The position numbers and the translations under genes were made by a program. 64,000 nucleotides of DNA from Azadirachta indica (taxonomy: Eukaryota > Streptophyta > Magnoliopsida > Sapindales > Meliaceae), in NCBI GenBank assembly GCA_022749755.1, contig CM040440.1:4239769-4303768 (forward strand), read 5' to 3'. The notes below the pieces were generated by a model. That model was not told the origin of the DNA, did not search any database, and worked only from the letters and a program-made list of their open reading frames with translations. Below are positions 52,401 to 64,000 of the stretch, piece by piece; the stretch's first letter is position 1; every line of letters starts with the position of its first letter.

Positions 52401-55400
52401 GTTCTTGTTTCCTGCGTCAGATGAATGGTAATCAATTTTTTTATTTTCAATTTTCTGCCCAGTTTTGAATATTATTAGTAAAGTATGTTTTGTGATTATT
52501 ACACCTGATCTTGGATTTATTGGATATGTTTTTCTTTTTCTTAAATTTTCTGAAGTTTTTATTGTCTAACTGTGGGTTCTTTTAGTCCATAGTTTCCATT
52601 TTTGATAGCATTAATCATCAAAAGATCTAGTATCATCATCTGGATATCTTAAATTCATTATCTACTTGGAACCAAGCTCTGGAAAAATAAAAATTCACGA
52701 GACCTGTAAATTAATAACATAACAAATAGCAAAGCTATATTCTTTTTTATATTCTTGTTGTAAAACAATTTCTAATATCTCAATTTAAAGATGAATAAAT
52801 TTCCCTCATTAGTCTTTTCATCCCCTCAATTGTTTTGCATTATAAATTCCTCACTAACTTGCGATAATTGTTATGTTACAATTTCTAATATCTCAATTTA
52901 AAGATGAATAAATTTCCCTCATTAGTCTTTTCATCCCCTCAATTGTTTTGCATTATAAATTCCTCACTAACTTGCGATAATTGTTATGTTACTAATTATG
53001 TCGCTGATTCTGTATGTTATACTTAAACAAAACGGGATGTATTCATTATTGATTGAAACTGTTTGTATGTGTAGGTTCTAAGTGATCCTCAAAAAAGAGC
53101 AGTATATGATCAGTATGGTGAAGAGGGGTTAAAGGGTCAGATGCCACCCCCAGATGGCGGTCCTGGTGGAGCAACCTACTTCTCCACGGGCGAAGGACAT
53201 ACATCATTTAGGTTCAATCCCCGAAGTGCAGATGACATTTTTGCAGAGTTTTTTGGGTATTCAAGCCCATTTGGTGGCATGGGAGGTGGTGGAGGGATGA
53301 GAGGATCAAGGTTCTCAAGTGGGATATTTGGTGAGGATATATTTGGGTCATTTGGTGAAGGAGGAGGATCAATGGGTGGTGGTGTGCCTAGAAAAGCGCC
53401 TCCGATTGAGAATAGGTTGCCTTGTAGCCTTGAGGAGCTATATAGAGGGACTACTAAGAAGATGAAGATTTCCAGAGAGATTGTTGATATAAGTGGGTAA
53501 GTGTCTATAATAATTGGTTCCTTTTCTTCAAAAAAAATTGTTAGACGGAATGGTTGTTCTGTTGGTTGTTGGCTTTTATTCTTGTAAAGTTGAATATTGG
53601 GCTTCTTTATTTATTTTTTGATTAAACTGAGCGTTGAGTTATCTGCTGTGGTTGGTATTGAGTAATGACATTTATGTATTTATTTATTTATTTTGATGGT
53701 ATGATCTTAAGCATAAACTCACTAGTATTAAAAGGTTTGCCTTTTTATGGTTGGATAGTACTTAGAAGGATTTAGTAGCTGCTGGAAAGTATATTTCTCT
53801 ATTCAGTTGTTAGGTTTACATTAATTTTAAGTCTTTTACTATTTGCCTGGGTTTTAGTTATGCACTAATTTAACGGATTTTTACTAGTTGCCTTTTTATT
53901 GTTGGATTGTACATGGTGGGATATATTTGTTTAAGAATCCTGATTGCAATCTTGATTAATGAGTCTGACACATTATTTGGATTGTGGGAAGGAATTCTAT
54001 GGTTCCTTCTTTATCTAAGTGTGTATTACAATATCAGAACTCTCTAGTGTTGGAGTGCTTACAAAAATCAAAAAAATTCAACATTACCATTCTGGGTTGT
54101 ACTATTAGGTCTCTTTTTTTGTCAATGTAGATATCTCTCAGCACTAACTTTTCAGTCTGCACTAGCTTTGTTAGTCTTGAGATCATTTTTCTTTGCATAC
54201 TTGTTTTGAGAAGGTGCCTAATCATTTGTGATCTTGAATGTTTTGTTACTTCTTGAACTAGTGAGGATTCTAGCTATAACAGATTTCCCAGAGCCCAGTG
54301 ATTGATGATCTTGCTATCACTTTTCTCACATCTAGTTAAGAACTATAACATCTAACTTGCCAGACAAAGAAAAATAAGGTTTGTTTTCCTAAAATCTCAG
54401 AGACCACTACTTGAAAGTAGGGGGCAAGCATACATAGCATACATAGCATACATTTGACCTCCTAAAGTTGTGCTTTGGTGGTGATAAGTTAAAAATGCTT
54501 TGCATTTCGCTTTGTGGTTGGTTTGGATAGATGGATGAAGTATTTTTCCAGTGGGCTACTTATAAGTCTGTAGAATGATGCTGAAAATTTAAACATGATG
54601 TAGTTATTCTACAGTTTTTGAGAGTCATAGTATTAATGGTACTGTTTACATTTGAAACCTTGACAAAGCCATTTTGTTATCTCTTTGTAAAGGCTTAACT
54701 TATTTTTGTTGGGTGCAGCAAGTCCATGCAGGTCGAAGAAATTCTAACAATTGATGTGAAGCCAGGATGGAAGAAGGGAACAAAGATCACCTTCCCTGAG
54801 AAAGGCAATGAACAGCCCAATGTTGTACCTGCAGATCTTGTCTTCATAATAGACGAGAAGCCTCACGGTGTTTTCACTCGAGATGGGAATGATTTGATCG
54901 TCACACAAAAGATATCTTTGGTGGAAGCCTTGACAGGTTACACAGTGCATCTCACTACCCTGGATGGCAGGAATTTAACAATCCCAATCAATAGTGTGAT
55001 TCATCCTACGTATGAGGAGGTTGTGCCAAGGGAAGGGATGCCACTTCAGAAAGACCCATCAAAGAAAGGAAACTTGAGAATCAAATTCAACATTAAGTTT
55101 CCAACAAGGTTGAGTGCTGAACAGAAGGCTGGAATTAAGAAACTTCTTGGTCCCTGAGATAAGACGTAGACAAAAATTGCTCGAGATAAACAAGCAACAG
55201 ACCACACTTTTGTGAATAGACATTCGTGAGATGAGTATGTATCTTACGGAAAATAGTCGTTATCATCACGGGGCTGGTTCTTTCAGGACGTTGTGATTTA
55301 GAATTTTAGTAGTTTAAATTGATAGTTTTTGTTTAAGGTTGCGGAGAGTTAAATTTAATACATAAAGGGAGTTGTGTCGGTAGTAACGTTCTCTCTTTTC

Positions 55401-58400
55401 ACAAAAACATGGAAGTAAAGAGTTTTTCACAAAAACATGGAAGTAAAGAGGTGATCAAGTGTAGACCGGTACGGCAGGATTCTCTTTTAAACAAATCTGG
55501 TTTTGGCATCAATGATTATGCTTAGTTCTGCGGATGTCGGACACTCTAAACACAAAATTTCCTTAGCAGCATTCATATTGTGTAGTAGAAGACTGCCTTA
55601 TGCTCCGTTAATGCGCTGATAGCTGGGTTGAATCTGTTGTTAAACGTTGTCGGTTGAAAGACCATTGTATTTTCTGGCCGAGTGAGGAGAGAGCATGTGG
55701 ATATATGTCATTACACACCGAAGAACAATACAGGACAAGGTCTCTATGTACATGAAAGAAATCTTTGATCCGATGTGTGCTTGCCGCAGAATTTAGGTTA
55801 GAGGCATCTTAATGACAAAATCAGGCAAAGAAAACAAAAATAATATTACCACCATTCGGGGTCTGAGATTGTCGGATTTAATGCATTCTACCAGCAACTA
55901 AGGTAGTACTAATTATGATATATATGCCAATATTTTATAGCCAAATGTTAACGATTTTCCAAATTATTTGTCACCTCAATTTTATCACTTAAGAAATATC
56001 AAGTTATTTAGGATAGAAATTTTAAAAAAAAATATTAAGCATTTTATCAGAATATAACGAATCTAGGAACAGATAATGACATGGTGCAGGGATTGACTCC
56101 ATTGATTGATTACAGGCCGCCAATTAAGGGTGACCATACTATGCCGTTCATCTATATAACTTTAGTACAGCGGAGATATTTACTATGAACGGTCGGTCGT
56201 CCATCTATTCATCCCACTGAGAGATTAAGCAAAGTTTGATTACAGGGATAGCGCTGCACCATCGAATAAAAAGAATATTTAACTTAGAAAAAGCTAATTC
56301 TCTTCATGTTAACTTGTCTCTGGTTAGTCACTGTACTCCGAGGATGATGACCCTGTACCTTCGTCAGGGTCTCCATTCCGGTTCCCATCTGCATTCCTGA
56401 TTCCCTCCTGTTCTTCATCCGAGTCCTCGTCTATATATCCTTCAACGTCTAAATCACCTTGTTCATCTCCTGCACCATCGTCTCTCTCATCATCCTCTTC
56501 TTCTTCATCAGCATCTACATTATCCTCACTTCCTTGGAGCAAGTCATTAGACCTGCCGTCAAAACTGCCACCATATTCATCCACCATTATATCAGTGTAT
56601 TCATCTCCAGTTGCCTGACCATTTTCATCTCCGTATTCTGACCTTCCTGAACTGCTAGCATTTTCAGCAACCTGCATTTGCAATCTGGCGATTTCATCTC
56701 CATTCCATTCATCACCTGCAAAATCTCTTGATTTCTCAAATATGCTTTCCTTTGGAGTATCTTTGTCCCCAACCACCTTCTTTGCTGATTTCTGCCTACT
56801 TCTAGCACTGCGGCGACCGCGCTTGCGCCCACCTCCTCCACGAGATTTCCCTTTCCATACCAGTAGCTGCCCTAGTCTCCCACCATTGGAGCTTGTGCTT
56901 CTCTTACCAAGTTCAGATCTGGAACTAGCAACTCTTTTCTGAGATCTTCCAGAGCAGGTACTACGGCCACGGCCCCTTCCACGGTTCCCTCGTCCATGGC
57001 TGGGGCCAGCAAGTCTGATCCCCACATCAACCCGGTTTGCTTCTTGAATAGAATTGACATGGTATGGAGTTTTGGCCAACTCTTCATCTCTGGTATTCTT
57101 CTTCACAACAGCATGTTTGGCTGGAAGATTCTAAAAAGTTTGATAGAAAGAATTAAGTTAGAAACACTTCCATCATGAATTAATTGCGGCATATGAATTT
57201 AGGACAACAACCAACCACAAATGTTACCCCAATCTTTAAAATATGTACAGCATACAACATTGAAGTGCCATAAAAATGCTATATTTTGCAATGCTGATGT
57301 GTCTAAAGCATAATTCTTCCTCATGATATGTGCATGGTTTTAAAGTGAGTACTTACAACTTCTAGTACCAAAAGACACCTCATATTTACCATGTGAACAT
57401 ACAGAGAAGAGGAAAGCACTGGATGTATCAGAAAGAAATGGAGAAAAGAATAAATAGACACAAGACAATAACTCATCATCAAACTTTCAACACTTGCATG
57501 AACTGTTGAACCAAGAATCTTTTTGACCCAGCAATCAATAATTCTGACATAAGCAGAGATACAATATTGCATCAATATCAAATAACTAGTAAGCGCCAAT
57601 TTTTTTAAGTTCTCTGCCCACACTTCTTAACCCTTAAAATAGATGCTATGCGATTAGAAAATGTTGTTATAACCGCTCTGCCTCATTCTATCTCTAAACT
57701 AAAAGGAAATCCAAGGCTATCCTTTGCCATAGCTAGTCTGACTTTCAGAAATCAAGGCATGTAATAGATTACTTTGTATTCAAAAGAACAATCTGCACAT
57801 TCAGTGAATAAATGCACCATGTGAGAATACTCACTAGTAAGTCCCGGTCTGTTTTATCTTTTTGAGACCACACTTCCTGATGCGGCGTGTAAGATATGGA
57901 CCTGTCAAGATCCATGAGCCTTAAAGCTACAGCAGCTGTTGTGTGTGGTACCCATGGTAGTACAGATACCATTTCTGGACTAGAAGTATCATTACATGCT
58001 GATTGATTAGACAAGTCCAACAATTCAAAAGTTGTTTCAAAGTTTGAGGACAAATAATCCCTCTTTATAGCATTCTCCAGCTGTGTCGGCATCTGAAGGG
58101 AAAAAAAAAAGTGTTTCAACTTTTTCAAGTCTTTCAGATGTAAAACTAAAAAGATTATTAGACAAATGTAACAAACAAGAGTAAATAAATGAATATCCTA
58201 TTCATATTAGTGTATTATGTGTTTTTACACTGAGACTCTATGCACAAGAATAAAATTAACTTAAAATAAAAGGAAAAAACAAAAAGACGGAAACAAAAGA
58301 TTGACCAATATAATCAAGATTTCACCAGCAAATTCTTCAGATATAATTCTTGGCATTGGGACCTCTTACCATGAGGTTTGCAGAGAAAGAATGTACAGAA

Positions 58401-61400
58401 TCTCATATTATTTGAGTTATTGTATTTTAAAATTATTTTGCAGCACAAGAAAGTGTGTCAACTAGAGGGTCACACAGATGACGTCTTCCCAAGGAACCTC
58501 AGCATTGATGGTGAACTATCTTATGTTTCTCAACTTCCATTTCACATACTTTGTTGTATCTATAAGGGAATTATATATTTTAATTGTGTATTGATTTAGT
58601 AAAGTATCATGGACTATAGCTAAATTGCACATCATATTGGGATAGGATCCACAATCCATTTTTATGGCGATCTGGTGATTTTTGGTTTGCTTCATTTGTA
58701 GTTAGTTCCGTACTTTCAAGAAGTTATCAAAATAAAGTCCACTGCAGAATATACCTCCTAATAAAGAACCAAAAAATGAAGCATCAACAGGAGATGAGTT
58801 CAATGTGACATGATTCAAAATCATAGCTCTGTACATCTGAGATTTCCTCTTTTTTCAATTTATTGAGATAACAAACACAACTATGGAAAGTTAACAAAGA
58901 AAAAACCCACTCACTGTTATTTCTGATATAAAAAGTGTAAATGGGATAATCAACAATTTTGTATTGTAAGAGGTGAAAATTTATGCAATTCTAATCAGCA
59001 AAAAGGTATTGAGAAGAGAAAAACCAAAATTTTTAAACCTGAATAAGGTCTTTGACAGATAATGATGAATAAAGCTTCATGCCCCAAGATTTTCTACGGC
59101 TGTCAGTCCAACTAGGTTGAAGGGCTTCTGATGGAATATAAACCTATGAGCCACAGAACAAACACCAGAAGCTGTATTCAATATGGCAAAGAAAGGGGCA
59201 AAATGAAGCTAAAACAGTATTGACAAAATTATAATTCAAGTGAAAACATCAAAGGCACCTCAACCGTAGCCAATAGCACTTTGAGCAATCTGATTCTCAA
59301 AGGAGAAGAGACCGAAATATAGGAAGGAGAGGCAGGGTCCATCTTCAGCTTCCCTTCACATTGAGCCACATGTTCAGAAAAGTTTAAGTTTCTCTTAGAA
59401 ATACCAAAGGTCCTATGGCAAGATGGACAGTGGCTGTCTTCAAAAAAATAAATATCGTGGCAGTAATTACATACATCCTGCACTTGCTTGCACCTTTTCT
59501 TCTCGCACTTCATAGCACATAAAATTGAAGAACTGACACATTCTTTCCACATCCACTTCTCATAATCTTGATATCTCTTCAAGGCATCATTTCTCTCAAT
59601 TTCATTCCTTCCAAGCCCAATTGAAAAAGATGTTGATGTCTCTGACATCTCAGAATCTAAACCACAGAGAGTACTGCTGGGACTATCAGTGCCCATGCTG
59701 TGACGAGGGCAAGGCGCCATTTCAATTGGTTCTGTTTTGACAGTCTCTTGATTTTGCCCCTCGGTGTTAGCATGATGCATGTTTCTCCTAACAGCTTCCT
59801 TAAATGACATCTCAATTATTTGCAACATTGAGTGCAAATGGGATTCCCTAACCCCTCGGACATCTAAAGCTGCCAACAGAATATCAAATCCCTGCATGTA
59901 GCAGTAAAAAAACTTTAATTACAAGAATACAAAACACACACAGAGATGATAGAGCATAAATATACTTCTTTTAAAAGATATGTCAAATGGGAAATGTCTC
60001 ATTGTAAACAAAATATCAGAATAAAAAAGTGTGCATAGCCTGTTGAATCATGATCGTTCTTTAAAGGATAGGGTGCAGTGGCAAACATTTCTTTCCTTTT
60101 CTACGATTGAAAGAGTGAAGGTAAAGGAGAAAGATGCTATGAAAGCCAAACAAAGTAAAGAAATAAACAAAGAGAGATAAATGTAGAGATGACATTGATG
60201 ATTCATCTATAGGGAAAGGGCAAAAAGACAAAAGATCAGTTGGAGAATGCCACCTCTTCAGAATCAATGAGTCTCCAACGACCATCACGTAACTCGACAA
60301 AGATCCTGCCACATCCAGGATCATTCCATGACACAGACGTGATAAAACGCCAGTATCGATTACGTCTGCGATCCTGACCAAGAGGCAATGATCTATATAC
60401 ATACATTTCTTCTGCCTTGTGACCAATGTAAGATTTTAATTGTGAGCGCGACTTCTCAGCAGCACATCCTGATTGCTGATATATGAGATTATCTGGACCA
60501 ACAGAGTAATCTTGCATTTGCATGTTCCCCTCAGGTGGCATACTATTATTGTAATTCTGGTGGTCATTGTTAGCATCACTTGACCGCTCTTGCTGGACAT
60601 TAAGGTCCCCAGTTGTCACATTATTTTTTTCATCAACAGTAACAAATGGGCTTCTCCTACCCTCAGCTGAAGAAATTGTAAGATTAGGTTCTACTTTGTT
60701 CCCCATATATGATGAATAATGCATTTTGAACACATACTCTTCTTTCATTCGTCGTTTATCAAGTTGAGCCTCTGCCCACATTTGCTTCTTTAAAGCATTT
60801 GCAGCTTCTAAGCGTTCCTGAAAAGCACTCTTAATTCAAATTAAAGACAAATTAAAGTGCAGAAATATTTTACAGGTTTTCATCAAAGAAGAAAAAGAAA
60901 ATGACACCTCAAGCACAACACGAATTGAGTTTCCTTCGGTTGCCACACCAATTAAGGCAACAAGGGCATTGAGCCGCTCTTCAACAGTCAGATCAGAGTA
61001 CTCTCCCTCCATTAATCCTTGAACCCATGGTTCACCCAGATTGCTTTCATCGATATCTGTATCGGCTTGATCAGGAGTACTTGCAACATTGCAAGTTCCA
61101 GTAGCATTGATGGACTCATCATCCAAAGCACAAGTTCCTCTTACGTCATCAAAGGCTTCTAAATTCTTTGAAGACAAACCCACACCAGAACTTCCAAAGT
61201 CACCTTGTGGAGTTTCTATAGCCTCATTACTTTTTCTGTTTTCCAAGCAAGTTTTCGCATTAAAATTGTTTGCTTTCCCAGAATTGGGTATGCCCTTTGA
61301 ATTCAACTCAGTACCCATATCATCAACCTCAGGGTCCTCTGCGACATCACTTTCAGAATCTTCATCCCTTTCAGCATCATCAGCTTCTTCTCCATCTACA

Positions 61401-64000
61401 AATCCACTTTTAAATATTCGGATTCTCTCCCTGGCTGCTGAAAGTATTGCCTCAGCATCAGCTGGGTCTTTCCTATAGGCAGCACGTAAGCAGTAAGTTG
61501 AAGGAGCCGTTCTCTCGAAAAGTTTTGCATCCCTAGACAAAGCAGCAGCTATAGAAGCTTCCGGCGTCTTGCTTGTTGTAAGGTCCCTCAATCCCGATTT
61601 CTTATTTCAAAACAAAATGAGTTAGGAAATTGAGTAGTTATACCTGCAACAGAAAATGGGGCATGTATACAGTCCTAAATCTCAGGTTACCTGAATCTTA
61701 TCTGCAACCTCTAATATTGTCAGGCCCTGGCTTCCTTCAAGCGAAAGAACATGAAATGCTGCGAATTTAACAGTTCCTGGTGTTAAACGGTGCCTAGATC
61801 TGCGTGGATTAGAGAAACCCCTTTCTTGCATTTTAGCAAAAGCATTTTCAACCGCCGCTCCATTGCGTAAATTAGAAATTATGTCTTCACCATCATTACC
61901 CTGTACTTGAAAAAATAATAAAGATATAGAAAAACAAACTACAAAGAATATTATAATAAGTAATTTAGAGAGTATCTAAATATCTGGCATGTTATGATAT
62001 AATGGTTCAGAAAAATTTTTTGTTATAAAATTGATAAACCTCGTTAATAGAACTACAGAGCTTCTATATCAGAACAAGATGTCAATCAAAAAGGAATAAA
62101 CCTCATTGCCATCATGAAGATACGCTTGATCAATATTCGTTTTCTTCAGTTGTGGACCAAATCCAGCAGATAAAGCAATTTGCCGTAATATTTCAGGCCA
62201 TGTTAGCGCATTTAAGTGGCACTGCCAACTGTGTATATCAAACCCCCAAGCATATGCCTAATAGAAATATGAACAATTAAAAGATAAGGCAAAAAAAATG
62301 GCGAGAACAAGGAACCTGCCCCAAAACCAAGGAAATAGCAGCAGTTGGTACAACAGCTTACCCCTTCAACGATCTGCGGGTGTCCACCCCCAGGATTAGC
62401 GGCACTACTTTGATTTGCTCCCAACCCGGCATAGGGTGTCTTTGCAGCATCCTCAATATCTTTAATTATAGATCTTAGGAGAGCTACATGTATTTCACCC
62501 AACAACCTTGGATCCTGAAAGATCAGAAAGTTGCAAATGAATATGGATGTAATGAGCAAAAACAGTACCTAGCTCAAAACAAACATCACCAAAAGGTAAA
62601 AATAGAAAGAGCACTTACATAATCATGAAAAGCTTGGACAAACTCATCCAGAGTAAAAGGCCAGAGCCCAAGAATGTCTGCAAAAGTGATCAAGAACCTC
62701 CAAACCTAGAAAGTATTAAATTCACTTCAAAACTCACAGAGGACCCAAAAAAAAGAAAACTCCACAGAATCTTCTCCACACATGCACATTGGACACAAAA
62801 TGTCCAATCAAAATGTTTGGTTCAAGCACAAGAAATTACTTAAGACAATCTAGCATGCTCCTCATGCATGTAGATATGGTGATCAAAAAACTTTCCTAAG
62901 GAGATTACATTAAACCCTCGAAGTAACTAAAATATTTCATATACATGAAGGACAATAACAGTTATGGCAACAGGAAAGACTATCAACATGTTTGTTCAAT
63001 TTCCATGTAAGAACAAAAAGTTAGGCCTACAAAAGAGATCTTTAAGAGTAAAGGAGAATAAATTAAACTTAGTGACATCATCTTAAACATGTAAAAGAAT
63101 AAAATGACATGATTAATGAACACATTCAAAACGGGATATAACTGTTGAAATGATATTATTTCCAAGATGGACAACGGTGTGACAAACTATAATGGACTTC
63201 TCAGTTCTTCAAAAACTGAGGCATAGTGAACATTTTCTTTTCCATTTTTGGTACATGTATCATTTACCGCATAATTAGAAAGAACAATGGCAAACAAATA
63301 AAATAATTATTATAAAGAAATTTGTCTCTAAACAAGTCCAAAGATAATCTGTACCATTCCAATTGTTATATACTCGTGTCCTACTTTCCAGTTTCAATAA
63401 AATATCATCTCCTTAACAGGAAAATCAACAAAATGAACATAAGATGACTACCTACTACTCACCATAAGAAGATTCCCTACATTCTCCTCAGAATCATTCC
63501 ATGGTTGAATTGCAAAAGCCCTTTTCAATTGCACAGATTTGGGTGGGAAAACACAGAGCTTACCTGAAACATAATTAACTTCTTAGATGCTTATAAGATG
63601 AATCAACCATAAAACTCAAGTCCCAAAAGAAAGAGCCTCAATTGTCAAGATGAAAATACGGCAACAAAGAGTAGCAGTAACAATATCATTTGAATGACAA
63701 ACTATTACAGAACAGCGCCACATGCAAACCTCTGTTCAAAATTTAAACAGCGAGTGCGTAACATATTTCTGCTAAAAATTAAAATCTTCCAGGACATCAG
63801 ATATTAATCAAGATATAAAGTTTAACATTCCCAGAACATATTTTATTGTTTAACTACATTTCTACACAAATAATACAAAGAATTACTAAATTCTAGGATT
63901 GTTATTCTCATTTCAAACAAGTCAAACTACTAGATGAACAAAGAGAAAAGAAAAAAGATATCAAAGAATTTCTACCTCTAAATAAATCAAGATTTTGCAA

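Overview
The window is plant nuclear DNA. It is AT-rich, its genes carry many GT-AG introns, and its gene families are typical of a eudicot: cell-surface LRR receptor-like proteins (RLPs), a CER1-type wax alkane enzyme, a GOLDEN2-like (GLK) transcription factor, a TAXIMIN peptide, an E6-like wall protein and a plant RLT homeobox-DDT protein. The overall look suggests a woody eudicot, possibly Citrus, but that is a guess and cannot be proved from the sequence alone.

Layout. Positions 1-13.6 kb hold a disease-resistance-type RLP cluster. It has a broken RLP (630-3681, +), an intact 994-residue RLP (6654-9638, +) and a heavily broken RLP in the opposite direction (10636-13570, -). Two short relics of a still older RLP N-terminus lie at about 60-150 and 5150-5260, inside duplicated upstream blocks. 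A ten-exon CER1-like gene follows (16018-19132, +); it carries a one-base homopolymer frameshift in exon 8. Convergent with it is RPN1, the large 26S proteasome base subunit (21191-30431, -). The 2 kb between them holds a well-preserved inverted-repeat transposon (19507-20358).

Next come an intron-less E6-like secreted protein (31812-32768, -) and a six-exon GLK gene (37102-40059, -). About 10 kb of AT-rich sequence without a gene follows. It holds microsatellites, SINE-like relics and a second inverted-repeat element (47047-48714). Then come a two-exon TAXIMIN peptide gene (50245-50647, +), a three-exon type II DnaJ/Hsp40 gene (52232-55157, +) and the 3' part of an RLT1/RLT2-like chromatin gene (56324 to beyond 64000, -).

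These genes do not form a pathway or operon. The regions of most interest are the decaying RLP array, with at least two layers of duplication, the CER1 frameshift together with the duplicated TATA block just upstream of it, and two non-autonomous DNA elements that can be defined from their ends. I found no CRISPR array, tRNA, rRNA, viral gene or convincing novel multi-gene system.
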